From Comamonas sp. NLF-1-9 (GTDB lineage Bacteria; Pseudomonadota; Gammaproteobacteria; Burkholderiales; Burkholderiaceae_C): a stretch of DNA of 64,000 bases. This document shows positions 54,306 to 62,898 of the stretch, piece by piece. Location: the NCBI RefSeq assembly GCF_019195435.1, contig NZ_CP078069.1:1860001-1924000 (forward strand), in the 5' to 3' direction. Under the pieces are notes generated by a model. The model made no database searches and was not told where the DNA came from. It worked only from the letters and a program-made list of their open reading frames with translations. Made by a program: the position numbers and the translations under genes. Position 1 is the first letter of the stretch. Every line of letters begins with the position of its first letter.

Positions 54306-54600
54306 CGCCGCTTTGGGGAGAGGCTGGGAGAGGGGCTGGCATGTGGCTTCAGTGTGGGCACGGATGCGCCGCTGGCCCTCACCCCTGCCCTCTCCCAGAG
54401 GGAGAGGGAGCAAGACAGCGCTCAGGCTGGCTCCACGCCTCTCTGGTGAGAGGTTGGGCGGGGGCGCAAGACGGTGCTCGGACTGGCTCCTCGCCCCTTT
54501 GAGGAGAGGCTGGGAGAGGGGCTGGCAGGTAGCAGCAGGGGGCACGGATGCGCCGCTGGCCCTCAGCCCTTCCCTCTGCCTGGGGGCGAGGGGGAAAGAG
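54306..54600. repeat. Duplicated G/C-rich palindromic repeat after ilvA
   Basis: Two copies, about 186 bp apart (about 54316-54402 and 54502-54588), share GAGAGGCTGGGAGAGGGGCT and GGCACGGATGCGCCGCTGGC, then a CCCT..CCCTCT palindromic arm. Between them lies another related palindrome (54428-54460). The right end reads into the gspC C-terminus. The 272-bp gap 54291-54562 contains only this. Confidence 0.8.
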
Positions 54601-55045
54601 AAGGAGAGGGGCGCGGCAGCTCCAGCGTCATCGTGGCCGCGCCATCGAGTGCCGCGCCCAGCCGGGCCTCGCGCGCGCCGAGCGACTGCACGACCAGGCC
54701 GGGCGCGACCTGAGCGCCGACGCGGTAGGGCTTGGCCGGCTTGTCGCCCACGGCGATCAAGGCCGCGCCCTGCCCGCTGCGCGTGCCCGCCAGCACGCCG
54801 CGCAGCACCAGATGGGCGGACTCGGGTTCGGCGGCGTCCGAAGCCACGGCCGGGCTGGCGCCCAGCAGACGTGCCAGCGCGACGGCGTCCACCGCCGGTG
54901 GCTCGGCGGCGGCCACGGGCACGGGTGCGGCGGCGGGCGGGCGCGCGAGCCGGATCGCCCACCAGGCAAGGCTCGCGCCGCACAGCAGCCACAGGCCCAG
55001 CGTGGCAAGGCGCAGGCTCCAGCGGTGGGGGGCAGGGGCGGACAT
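54563..55045 (-). CDS. gspC: Type II secretion inner-membrane protein GspC-like
   Basis: 160 residues. A TM helix (about 11-30) is followed by an Ala/Pro-rich linker and a homology-region-like domain (LARLLGASPAVASDAAEPESAHLVLRGVLAGTRSGQGAALIAVGDKPAKPYRVGAQVAPGLVVQSLG). This HR domain contacts the GspD secretin. There is no PDZ domain, as in several betaproteobacterial versions. The last ~16 residues (Pro/Ser/Gly-rich) come from the repeat next to it, not from the family. It points away from the gspG operon, with 55 bp between the starts. Confidence 0.8.
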   Translation of the reverse strand: MSAPAPHRWSLRLATLGLWLLCGASLAWWAIRLARPPAAAPVPVAAAEPPAVDAVALARLLGASPAVASDAAEPESAHLVLRGVLAGTRSGQGAALIAVGDKPAKPYRVGAQVAPGLVVQSLGAREARLGAALDGAATMTLELPRPSPSLSPSPPGRGKG

Positions 55046-55100
55046 GGGCCCATTATCATTGAGCCGCTTGCCTTCCTCGTCTTGCTGAAAGAGCCCTCCC

Positions 55101-55541
55101 GTGCCCCTGTCTTCCACTTTTGGCCGCCTGCGCCGCGCTGCGGGCTTCACCCTGATCGAGCTGATGGTGGTGCTGGTCATCATCGGGGTGCTGGCCGCGC
55201 TCATCGTGCCCAATGTGCTGGACCGTGCCGACGACGCGCGCGAGACGGCCGCGCGCACCGACGTGACCAATCTCATGCAGGCGCTCAAGCTCTACAAGCT
55301 GGACAACCTGCGCTACCCCACGACCGAGCAAGGCCTGCAAGCCCTGGTGAGCAAGCCGACCAGCGCGCCCGTGCCGCCCAACTGGCGCCCCTACCTGGAA
55401 AAGCTGCCTACCGACCCCTGGAAGAACCCCTACCAGTATCTGAACCCGGGCATCAAGGGCGAGGTGGACGTGATGTCGTTGGGCGCGGACGGCCAGCCCG
55501 GTGGCGAGGGCAAGAATGCGGACATCGGCAGCTGGCAATAG
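55101..55541 (+). CDS. gspG: Major pseudopilin GspG
   Basis: 146-residue major pseudopilin. Prepilin site G/FTLIELMVVLVIIGVLAALIVPNVL, cut before F16 by a PilD-type peptidase; the mature helix then polymerises into the pseudopilus. The C-terminal signature TTEQGLQALV, PWKNPYQYLNPGIKGEVDVMSLGADGQPGGEGKNADI includes the calcium-binding loop. First gene of gspGHIJKLMNDE. It overlaps gspH by 26 bp. Confidence 0.97.
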   Translation: MPLSSTFGRLRRAAGFTLIELMVVLVIIGVLAALIVPNVLDRADDARETAARTDVTNLMQALKLYKLDNLRYPTTEQGLQALVSKPTSAPVPPNWRPYLEKLPTDPWKNPYQYLNPGIKGEVDVMSLGADGQPGGEGKNADIGSWQ

Positions 55542-56004
55542 CGGCACCTGCGTACGTACGCCGCGCACCGCGTCCCGCCCCGCCACGGGCTTGCGCGGCT
55601 TCACGCTGCTGGAGCTGCTGGTGGTCGTGGCCATCATCGCGGTGGCCAGTGCGGGCGTGGGCTTTGCGCTCGGCGACAGCCGGCGCAATGCGCTGCAGCA
55701 AGAGGGCGAGCGCCTGGCGGCGCTGCTGGAATCGGCACGGGCGCAGTCGCGCGCATCGGGCAGCGCGGTGCGCTGGCGCGCCGAGCCCGGCGGTTTTCGC
55801 TTCGAGGGCCTGGGCGGCGAGCCGCTGCCCCGGCACTGGCTGCAGGCGCAGACCCGGGTGTTGACGCCGGCACCTCTGTGGCTCGGGCCGGAGCCGCTGA
55901 TCGGCCCGCAGGAGGTGCTGATCGTCAACCCCGAACTGCCCGGACAGACGGTGCGCGTGGCCAGCGACGGACTGCGCCCCTTTGCCGCGCACGCGCTGCG
56001 GTGA
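55516..56004 (+). CDS. gspH: Minor pseudopilin GspH
   Basis: 162 residues from ATG 55516 (GTG 55501 possible). Prepilin site LRGFTLLELLVVVAIIAVASAGVGFAL near residue 28, after a longer-than-usual leader, then ESARAQSRASGSAVRWR and a beta-rich GspH domain. Forms part of the pseudopilus tip region. Overlaps gspG by 26 bp and gspI by 4 bp. Confidence 0.9.
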   Translation: MRTSAAGNSGTCVRTPRTASRPATGLRGFTLLELLVVVAIIAVASAGVGFALGDSRRNALQQEGERLAALLESARAQSRASGSAVRWRAEPGGFRFEGLGGEPLPRHWLQAQTRVLTPAPLWLGPEPLIGPQEVLIVNPELPGQTVRVASDGLRPFAAHALR

Positions 56005-56363
56005 AGTCCATGCGCGCACGCGGCTTCACGCTGGTGGAGGTGCTGGTGGCGCTGGGCATCGTGGCGATTGCGCTGCTGGCCGGCTCGCAGGCCAGCAATG
56101 CGCTGGTGCGCAACAGCGCGCGCCAGACCGACATCACGCTGGCCCATGTCTGCGCCGAGAACGCGCTGGTGGCGGTGCGCCTGTCGCGTCAGATGCCCTC
56201 GCTGGGCGACAGCAGCGGGCCCTGCGTGCAGGCCGGGCGCGACTATCTGGTGCAGTTGCAGGTCACGCCCACGCCCAATCCGCAGTTTCGCCGCGTGGAT
56301 GCGCAGGTTTTTCAAGCCAAAAACCCGGTTTTGCGCCTGTCCACCATCGTGGGACGCTATTGA
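56001..56363 (+). CDS. gspI: Minor pseudopilin GspI
   Basis: 120 residues from GTG 56001 (ATG 56010 possible). Prepilin site ARGFTLVEVLVALGIVAIALLA, TDITLAHVCAENALVAVRLSRQMP, and the C-terminal GspI motif LQVTPTPNPQFRRVDAQV. It starts the tip complex with GspJ and GspK. The final ~18 residues (VFQAKNPVLRLSTIVGRY) coincide with a copy of the interspersed repeat. Stop and gspJ start overlap (TGATG). Confidence 0.92.
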   Translation: MKSMRARGFTLVEVLVALGIVAIALLAGSQASNALVRNSARQTDITLAHVCAENALVAVRLSRQMPSLGDSSGPCVQAGRDYLVQLQVTPTPNPQFRRVDAQVFQAKNPVLRLSTIVGRY

Positions 56364-56364
56364 T
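56309..56364 (+). repeat. Interspersed repeat at the gspI/gspJ junction
   Basis: TTTTCAAGCCAAA at the left and CTGTCCACCATCGTGGGACGCTATTGATG at the right, matching the ends of the 24827 copy, but diverged in the middle. It encodes the GspI C-terminus, and its end includes the gspI stop and most of the gspJ start. Confidence 0.6.
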
Positions 56365-57058
56365 GAAGGAGCGCACCGGACCCTCTCCCGGCGGCTTCAC
56401 GCTGGTGGAGCTGCTGGTGGCGATCGCGGTGCTGGCGCTGCTGGCCGTGGTCAGCTGGCGCGGGCTCGACGCCATGGTGCGCGCGCAACAGCAGACGGGC
56501 GCGCACACCGACGCGGTGCTGACGCTGCAGACCGTGCTCGACCAGTGGGAGACCGACCTGAACGCGGTGCAGACTCTGGAGCACACCACCCCCATCGCCT
56601 GGGACGGCCAGCTGCTGCGCCTGACGCGGCGCAGCCCGCAAGCCGAGGACCCGGGCCTGCGCGTGGTGGCCTGGGCGCTGCGCAGCGTGGACGGCAGCGA
56701 CCAGTGGCTGCGCTGGCAGTCCCCGCCCGTGGCCACGGCCGCGCAGTGGCAGCAGGCCTGGGACCAGGCGGCGCTCTGGGCGCGCACCCCGAGCGCGCAG
56801 ACGCGCCGCGGTGAAACCGTGTTGCTGCCGCTGGCCGGCTGGCAGCTGTTCTTCTACCGCGAGGGCGCCTGGGCCAACGCCTTGTCCAGTGCCAGCGCGC
56901 CGCGCGCGGCGGAAGGCGCCGCGCCGCCGGCGGCGACACCGGCGGTGGGCATGCCCGAGGGCGTGCGCCTGCAGATCACGCTGGCGGCGGGCGGCGCGCT
57001 CAGCGGCCAGATCACGCGCGACTGGGTCAACCCGACGCTGGGAGGCAACAAGTCGTGA
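56363..57058 (+). CDS. gspJ: Minor pseudopilin GspJ
   Basis: 231 residues. Prepilin site GGFTLVELLVAIAVLALLAVVSWRGLDAM, followed by ETDLNAVQTLEHTTPIAWDGQLLRLTRRSP, and VVAWALRSVDGSDQWLRWQSP. A Pro/Ala-rich patch near the C-terminus (about 185-205) is unlike most relatives. Tip-complex partner of GspI and GspK. Overlaps gspK by 4 bp (GTGA). Confidence 0.93.
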   Translation: MKERTGPSPGGFTLVELLVAIAVLALLAVVSWRGLDAMVRAQQQTGAHTDAVLTLQTVLDQWETDLNAVQTLEHTTPIAWDGQLLRLTRRSPQAEDPGLRVVAWALRSVDGSDQWLRWQSPPVATAAQWQQAWDQAALWARTPSAQTRRGETVLLPLAGWQLFFYREGAWANALSSASAPRAAEGAAPPAATPAVGMPEGVRLQITLAAGGALSGQITRDWVNPTLGGNKS

Positions 57059-58056
57059 ACGCGCGGCGCGACCAGCGCGGCGCGGCGCTGCTCACCGCGA
57101 TGCTGGTGGTCACCCTGGTTGCGGCCTTCGCCGCCAGTGCGCTATGGCAGCAATGGCGCGCGGTGCAGGTGGAGACGGCCGAGCGCGCGCGCGTGCAGTC
57201 GGCCTGGATCCTGGTGGGCGCGCTGGACTGGGCACGGCTGATCCTGCGCGAAGACTCGCTGGCACGCGGCGACGGCACGGACAACCTGAGCGAGCCCTGG
57301 TCGGTGCCGCTGGAAGAAGCGCGCCTGTCCACCTTTCTTGCGGCCCAGCATGGCGCGGTGAGCGACGCCAGCACCGACGTGGCCGATGCCTTCCTCTCGG
57401 GCGAGATCATCGACCAGCAGGGCCTGCTGAACCTGCGCAATCTGGCCCAGGGCAACGCGGTGGACCCGGTGGCGCTGCGCCAGTTTGCGCGGCTGTTTTC
57501 CTACCTTGGGCTGGACGGCGCACTGCTGCAGCAGATTGCCGAGCACATGGTGCAGGCCACGCGTGCCGACGACCAGGGCCAGGCTGGCGCTGGCGCGCCA
57601 CTGCTGCCCCAGACGCTGCAGCAACTGGCCTGGTGGGGCGTGCCCGCCGACGTCGTGCGCCGGCTGGCGCCCTACGCCTGCGTCCTGCCGGTGCGCACGC
57701 GGCTGAACCTCAACACCGCCAGCGCCGTGCTGCTGTGGGCCGGCATCGACGGTATTTCCATGGCCGACGCGCAGCAGCTTGCACAGCAGCGCCAGACGCG
57801 CTACTTCACCCGCGTGAGCGATGCCGCCAGCGCCCTGGGCAACAAGCCCGAGGCGGTGCGCGTGGATTTGCACGACGTTGCCTCCAACTACTTCGAAGTG
57901 CGCGGGCGCCTGCGCCTGGACGGCGTGGTGGTGCAAGAGCGCTCGCTGGTGTTCAAGCAGCGCGGCGCGGCGCGCACCCTCTGGCGCGAGCGCGGCAGCT
58001 GGCTGCAAGACCCCGGCAAGCCCGCACCTACAATGCCCGACCTGCCCCCGCCATGA
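57055..58056 (+). CDS. gspK: Minor pseudopilin GspK
   Basis: 333 residues from GTG 57055. N-terminal RGAALLTAMLVVTLVAAFAASALWQQW is the GspK-type TM/prepilin segment with the glycine but no Glu5, which is characteristic of this tip-capping subunit. Large alpha-domain with ISDQQGLLNLRNL-like text (IIDQQGLLNLRNL), RLNLNTASAVLLWAG and an ALGN/FEVRGRLRLDGV ending. Caps the pseudopilus. Overlaps gspL by 4 bp. Confidence 0.95.
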   Translation: MNARRDQRGAALLTAMLVVTLVAAFAASALWQQWRAVQVETAERARVQSAWILVGALDWARLILREDSLARGDGTDNLSEPWSVPLEEARLSTFLAAQHGAVSDASTDVADAFLSGEIIDQQGLLNLRNLAQGNAVDPVALRQFARLFSYLGLDGALLQQIAEHMVQATRADDQGQAGAGAPLLPQTLQQLAWWGVPADVVRRLAPYACVLPVRTRLNLNTASAVLLWAGIDGISMADAQQLAQQRQTRYFTRVSDAASALGNKPEAVRVDLHDVASNYFEVRGRLRLDGVVVQERSLVFKQRGAARTLWRERGSWLQDPGKPAPTMPDLPPP

Positions 58057-59273
58057 GCACGCTGATCGTTTCCCTGCCGCCCGACTCGCCCGAGCCCAGC
58101 ACCGAGCTGGGCTATGTGCTGACGGACGATGGCTACGGCGCCGCGCGCACCGGCCAGGGCGCTGCGGCCTTGCTGCCCGCGCCGGGGCGCACCGGCGAAA
58201 CCGTCGCCGTGGTGCCGCTTGCGCGCCTGTCTTGGCAGCGCGTGACGCTGCCGCAGGGCACGCTGGGCCAGATGCAGCGCCTGCGCGCGGTGCTGGAGGG
58301 CCTGCTCGAAGAACAACTGCTCGATGAGCCGGCGCTGCTGCATTTCGCGCTGCAGCCCGAAGCCTCCACGGGCGCGCCGATCTGGGTGGCGGTGTGCGAG
58401 CGCGCCTGGCTGCAGGGCGCGCTGCAGGTGCTGGAGGGTGCCGGACACCGCGTGGCGCGCATCGTGCCCGCCTGGGCGCCAGGGCCTACCGCCAGCGGGC
58501 AGATGGAGTGCACCGTCGTGGGCGAGCCCGGGCAGGCCATGGCCGTGCTCGCCGGCATGGGCGAGCACCTGGCGCTGGGCCAAGTGCCCTTGCAGGCACC
58601 GGCGCTGCGCGCCCTGTTGCAGCCCGAGACGCCGCTGCGCGCGGAACCCGCTGTCGCCGAGCTCGCCGAGCGCGTGCTCGAACGCAGCGCTGCCCTGTTG
58701 CCGCGCGCCGAAGCCTTGCTCGCCGCAGCGCGCGGAGCCTGGAACCTGGCGCAGTTCGACCTCGCGCGCAACCGCCGCCAGCGCACCCGCCGCTGGCTGG
58801 GCGCGGGGGCCAGCGCGCTGCTGCATGCGCGCCAGTGGCGCGCCGCACGCTGGGCGCTGGTGCTGCTGGTGGCGCTGCAGCTGCTGGCGCTGAACCTCTG
58901 GGCCTGGCAAGACGCGCGCGCGCTGCGCCAGCGCCAGGAGGCCACGCGCCAACTGCTCACCCAGACTTTTCCCCAGGTCAAGCTGGTGATCGACGCGCCG
59001 GTGCAGATGCAGCGCGAGGTGGACGCGCTGCGCCGCGCCTCCGGTGCACTCGCGCCGGGCGACTTCGAAGCCTTGCTCGCCGCTGCTGCCGCCGTGCTCG
59101 CGCCGGGGCAGGTGCCCAGCGGCATCGACTACGGCCAGGGGCGGCTGCGCCTGTCGGGCCTCACGCTCAGCCAGGAGCAGTTGGGCGCGGCGCGCCAGCA
59201 GCTGGCGGCCGCAGGCCTTGAGCTCGGCCGCGAAGAGCAGGCGCTGGTGCTGCAAGTGCGGGGCGCTCCATGA
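58053..59273 (+). CDS. gspL: Type II secretion protein GspL
   Basis: 406 residues. The cytoplasmic actin-like N-domain (about 1-245) recruits the GspE ATPase; one TM helix (about 269-290, RAARWALVLLVALQLLALNLWAW) and a periplasmic ferredoxin-like domain follow. The C-terminus ends LGREEQALVLQVRGAP. Overlaps gspM by 4 bp. Ala/Leu-rich throughout, like many relatives; assignment rests on order and the domain pattern. Confidence 0.9.
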   Translation: MSTLIVSLPPDSPEPSTELGYVLTDDGYGAARTGQGAAALLPAPGRTGETVAVVPLARLSWQRVTLPQGTLGQMQRLRAVLEGLLEEQLLDEPALLHFALQPEASTGAPIWVAVCERAWLQGALQVLEGAGHRVARIVPAWAPGPTASGQMECTVVGEPGQAMAVLAGMGEHLALGQVPLQAPALRALLQPETPLRAEPAVAELAERVLERSAALLPRAEALLAAARGAWNLAQFDLARNRRQRTRRWLGAGASALLHARQWRAARWALVLLVALQLLALNLWAWQDARALRQRQEATRQLLTQTFPQVKLVIDAPVQMQREVDALRRASGALAPGDFEALLAAAAAVLAPGQVPSGIDYGQGRLRLSGLTLSQEQLGAARQQLAAAGLELGREEQALVLQVRGAP

Positions 59274-59761
59274 AGGCGCTGGCTTCGGCGCGCAGCACCT
59301 GGGGCGCACTGGCGCCGCGCGAGCGCAGGCTGGTGCGCGCGGCGCTGGGCGTGGTGCTGCTGGGGCTGCTCTGGGGGCTGTTGCTGGCGCCGCCGCTCAA
59401 GGCCTTGCGCAGCTCGGCCGAGCGCCATGCGCGCGTGGACGCGCAGTGGCAGCAGATGCAGCAACTGCAGGCCCAGGCCGAGCAGCTCAAGGCCGCGCCG
59501 CGCCAGGGCGATGTCGATGCGCCCGCCGAGCTGCGCCAGAGCAGCCAGGCGCTGCTCGGCGCCGGCGCCACGCTCAGCATCAACGCCGGGCGCGCGACCG
59601 TGGCCTTGAGCGAGGTGCCTGCCGCCGCGCTGGCCGCGTGGCTCGCGCAAGTGCGCTCCAGCGCGCAGGCGCTGCCCGAGCAGGCGCAGCTCAAACAAGT
59701 GCCAGGCGGCGAGGCGGCGCGCTGGAGCGGCAGCGTCGTGCTGGCACTGCCCGCGCCGTGA
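59270..59761 (+). CDS. gspM: Type II secretion protein GspM
   Basis: 163 residues. A cytoplasmic N-terminus, one TM helix (about 25-43, RAALGVVLLGLLWGLLLAPP), a short coiled coil (WQQMQQLQAQAEQLKA) and a ferredoxin-like periplasmic domain (ALSEVPAAALAAWLAQVRSSAQALPEQA). Stabilises GspL in the inner-membrane platform. Overlaps gspN (GTGA). Confidence 0.9.
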   Translation: MKALASARSTWGALAPRERRLVRAALGVVLLGLLWGLLLAPPLKALRSSAERHARVDAQWQQMQQLQAQAEQLKAAPRQGDVDAPAELRQSSQALLGAGATLSINAGRATVALSEVPAAALAAWLAQVRSSAQALPEQAQLKQVPGGEAARWSGSVVLALPAP

Positions 59762-60552
59762 CGGCCAGCCCCGCAGCCGCCGCGCCGCGCCCGCCCTGGG
59801 GCTGGGCCGGCCTGGGCTTGTTCCTGGGGGTGCTGGCGGTGCTCGTGCTGCAGCCGCCGGCGCACTGGCTCGCGACCGCGCTGGAGCGCGCCAGCGCCGG
59901 TCAACTGCGCCTGGCGGCGAGCGAGGGCACGCTCTGGAGCGGCTCGGCCCAGTTGCAATTGACCGGCGGCCAGGGCAGCCACGACGCGCTGGCCCTGCCC
60001 GGGCGCGTGCACTGGCAGATCCGGCCGGTCTGGGATGGCGCGCGGCTGCGGCTGCGCCTGGACTGCTGCACGCCCACGGCGCTGCAGGCGCGTCTGCGCC
60101 TGGGCTGGGGCAGCGCGCAGGTGCAACTCGGCGATGGCCAGAGCCTGTGGCCGGCGGCCTTGCTCGCTGGCCTGGGCACGCCCTGGAACACGGTGCAACT
60201 GCGCGGCCAGCTGGCGCTGAGCACCAGCGCACTGGAGCTCGGCTGGGCGCGCGGGCGCATGGAGCTTGCCGGCAGCGCGCAGCTTGAGCTGCGCCACATC
60301 TCCTCGCGCCTGTCGACGCTGCAACCCATGGGCAGCTACCGCCTGCTGCTCAGCGGCGGCGCCGCGCCCCGGCTGACGCTCACCACGCTGGAAGGCGCGC
60401 TGCGCCTGTCGGGCAGCGGCCAATGGGTGGGCCAGCGCCTGCGTTTTGCCGGCGAAGCGACGGCCGCGCCGGGCAGCGAGGCGCAGCTGGCCAACCTGCT
60501 CAATATCATTGGGCGGCGCAGCGGCGCGCGCTCCGTCATCACGATTGGTTGA
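59758..60552 (+). CDS. gspN: Type II secretion protein GspN
   Basis: 264 residues from GTG 59758. One N-terminal TM helix (about 15-37) and a large beta-rich periplasmic domain with LAASEGTLWSGSAQL, ALPGRVHWQIRP, LTLTTLEGALRLSGSGQW. GspN is optional in T2SS; related to the YdbH/AsmA-like fold and may help the platform. Only 4 bp to gspD. Confidence 0.88.
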   Translation: MTASPAAAAPRPPWGWAGLGLFLGVLAVLVLQPPAHWLATALERASAGQLRLAASEGTLWSGSAQLQLTGGQGSHDALALPGRVHWQIRPVWDGARLRLRLDCCTPTALQARLRLGWGSAQVQLGDGQSLWPAALLAGLGTPWNTVQLRGQLALSTSALELGWARGRMELAGSAQLELRHISSRLSTLQPMGSYRLLLSGGAAPRLTLTTLEGALRLSGSGQWVGQRLRFAGEATAAPGSEAQLANLLNIIGRRSGARSVITIG

Positions 60553-60556
60553 TTTC

Positions 60557-62893
60557 ATGCACATCCGGCCCTTGCTCTTGCTGCGGCAAACTATATTTTT
60601 GATAGCTGTTTGCGCTGTATGGACGGGCGCTAGCGGCCAAAATCATGCAAAACCCGCGCGGGCTGCGAGCAGCGTGCAGGCGAGCGAGCCGGTGACGCTG
60701 AACTTCGCCAACGCCGACATTGACGCGGTGGCGCGCACCATGGCCACCATCACCGGGCGCAACGTGGTGGTGGACCCGCGGGTGAAGGGCCAGATCACGC
60801 TGTCGACGGAAAACCCGGTGCCGCCGATGCAGGCCTTCAACCAGTTCCTGGCGGCGCTGCGCCTGCAGGGCTATACGGTGGTCGAGTCCGGCGGCCTGTA
60901 CAAGGTGGTGCCCGAGGCCGACGCCAAGCTGCAAACCGGCGTGGTCAGCGTGTCCGAAGGCGGCGGCAAGGGCGTGGCCGCGGGCGGGCAGATCGTCACG
61001 CAGATCTTCAAGCTCAACTTCGAGAACGCCAACAACCTGGTGCCGGTGCTGCGCCCCTTGATCAGCCCGAACAACACCATCAACGCCAACCCGGGCAACA
61101 ACTCGCTGGTGATCACCGACTATGCGGACAACCTGCAGCGCATTGCACGCATCATCGCCGCGATGGACGTGGCGCATGCGACCGACCTGGAGGTGATACC
61201 GCTGCGCCATGCGATCGCCTCCGAGCTCGCGCCGCTGGTGGCGCGCCTGATCGAAGGCGGCACACCCGCCTTCGGCACGCCCGGCGCGCCCGCCGCGGTG
61301 CAGGCCCAGGCGGACGGCGCATTCAAGACCACGCTGCTGGCCGAGCCGCGCAGCAACGCCTTGATCGTGCGCGCGGCCAACCCGGCGCGCCTGGCGCAGG
61401 TGCGCGCGCTGGTAGCGCAACTGGACCAGCCGGCCATCAGTACCAGCGGCGCCGCCAGCGGCAACATCCACGTGGTCTATCTGAAGAACGCCGACGCGGT
61501 GCGCCTGGCCACCACGCTGCGCGCCGCGCTGGCGGCCGAGGCGCCGGCGCATGAAGGCGCGGGCGCGGCCGCCCCGGCCAGCGCCGCGAGCGCCGGCGCC
61601 GCCCGTCTGCGCGGCGCCGGGGGCCTGGGTGCGGGCGGCATCGGCGCGGCGACCGGCCTGGGCGCGGCAGCCGCCGGAGGCCTTGGCAGCAGCGCAGCCA
61701 GCGGCGTGGGCGCCCCGCCCGAAGCCATTTCCACCGGCGGCATCATCCAGGCCGACCCGGCGACCAATTCGCTCATCATCACCGCGCCCGAGCCGCTGTT
61801 CCGGCAGATTCGCGCCGTCATCGACAAGCTCGACGGGCGGCGCGCCCAGGTGCTGATCGAGAGCCTGATCGTCGAGGTCAGCGCCAACAAGGTGGCCGAG
61901 TTCGGCATCCAGTGGCAGGGCGTGTTCGGGCGCTATGGCGGCACGCTCGGCCTGCTGGGCAGCAACTCGGGCGTGGCCGGCACCAACATCCTGGACATGG
62001 CGCTGGCCGCCGCCAGCGGCGACCCGGCGGCCCTTGCCAAGGCACGGCCGAGCGCTGGCTTCAACGCCGCCATCGCGCCGCGCATCAACGGCAAGTACTA
62101 CCTCGGGGCGCTGGCCAACTTCCTGGAAAACAGCGGCAGCGCCAACGTGCTGTCCACGCCGAACCTGCTGACGCTGGACAACGAGGAGGCGCAGATCATC
62201 GTCGGCGAGAACGTGCCCTTTCCCACCGGCCAGTACACCAACACCGGCGGCAACAACGGCTCGGTCAACCCCTTCACCACGGTGGACCGCAAGGACGTGG
62301 GCCTGATGCTGCGCGTGCGCCCGCAGATCAACGAGAACGGCACCGTCAAGCTCACGCTCTACCAGGAGGTGTCCAACGTGGACAAGTCCACGCTTGCCAG
62401 CACCTACGGGCCTTCGACCAACAAGCGCTCGATCGAATCGACGGTGCTGGTCGACGACGGCAACATCATCGTGCTCGGCGGTCTGCTCGAAGACGCGTAT
62501 TCGCTGGGCGAGGACAAGGTGCCGGTGCTCGGCGACGTGCCGGTGGTGGGCAACCTGTTTCGCAGCGAATCGCGCACGCGCCAGAAGTCCAACCTGATGA
62601 TCTTCCTGCGCCCCGTGGTGGTGCGCGACAACGCCACCAGCGACACCCTGGTGATGGACCGCTACGAAGCCATACGCGCGCTGCAGCAGGCCAGCCAGCC
62701 CGAGCAGCGCGCAGTGCTGCGCGGCGTGAGCGATGCGCCGCTGCTGCCCCCGCTGCCCGGCGCCGGCGCGCCCGCGGGCGTGCCGCTGCCGCTGCCCCCG
62801 GGCGGCATGCCGGCCGCCGCGCCGCCGCCGCTGCAGCCGGCGCCCGCCGCGCAGCAGATGCCGCTTTCGGGCGACCTGCCACCGAGCCCCTGA
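60557..62893 (+). CDS. gspD: Type II secretion secretin GspD
   Basis: 778 residues from ATG 60557; forms the outer-membrane channel. Signal peptide about 1-27, N0 domain ([32 protein letters not shown]), N1-N3 domains, an Ala/Gly-rich insert (about residues 355-410) in the N3 region, and the secretin core ([63 protein letters not shown]). The C-terminal tail is proline-rich. Residues ~14-32, i.e. the hydrophobic core and end of the signal peptide, are encoded by an interspersed repeat. 5 bp to gspE. Confidence 0.96.
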   Translation: MHIRPLLLLRQTIFLIAVCAVWTGASGQNHAKPARAASSVQASEPVTLNFANADIDAVARTMATITGRNVVVDPRVKGQITLSTENPVPPMQAFNQFLAALRLQGYTVVESGGLYKVVPEADAKLQTGVVSVSEGGGKGVAAGGQIVTQIFKLNFENANNLVPVLRPLISPNNTINANPGNNSLVITDYADNLQRIARIIAAMDVAHATDLEVIPLRHAIASELAPLVARLIEGGTPAFGTPGAPAAVQAQADGAFKTTLLAEPRSNALIVRAANPARLAQVRALVAQLDQPAISTSGAASGNIHVVYLKNADAVRLATTLRAALAAEAPAHEGAGAAAPASAASAGAARLRGAGGLGAGGIGAATGLGAAAAGGLGSSAASGVGAPPEAISTGGIIQADPATNSLIITAPEPLFRQIRAVIDKLDGRRAQVLIESLIVEVSANKVAEFGIQWQGVFGRYGGTLGLLGSNSGVAGTNILDMALAAASGDPAALAKARPSAGFNAAIAPRINGKYYLGALANFLENSGSANVLSTPNLLTLDNEEAQIIVGENVPFPTGQYTNTGGNNGSVNPFTTVDRKDVGLMLRVRPQINENGTVKLTLYQEVSNVDKSTLASTYGPSTNKRSIESTVLVDDGNIIVLGGLLEDAYSLGEDKVPVLGDVPVVGNLFRSESRTRQKSNLMIFLRPVVVRDNATSDTLVMDRYEAIRALQQASQPEQRAVLRGVSDAPLLPPLPGAGAPAGVPLPLPPGGMPAAAPPPLQPAPAAQQMPLSGDLPPSP
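60596..60652 (+). repeat. Interspersed repeat inside the gspD signal-peptide region
   Basis: TTTTTGATAGCTGTTTGCGCTGTATGGACGGGCGCTAGCGGCCAAAATCATGCAAAA is among the best-preserved copies. It is in frame and encodes the signal-peptide core [15 protein letters not shown] and a few mature residues. Confidence 0.85.
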
Positions 62894-62898
62894 GTGCG

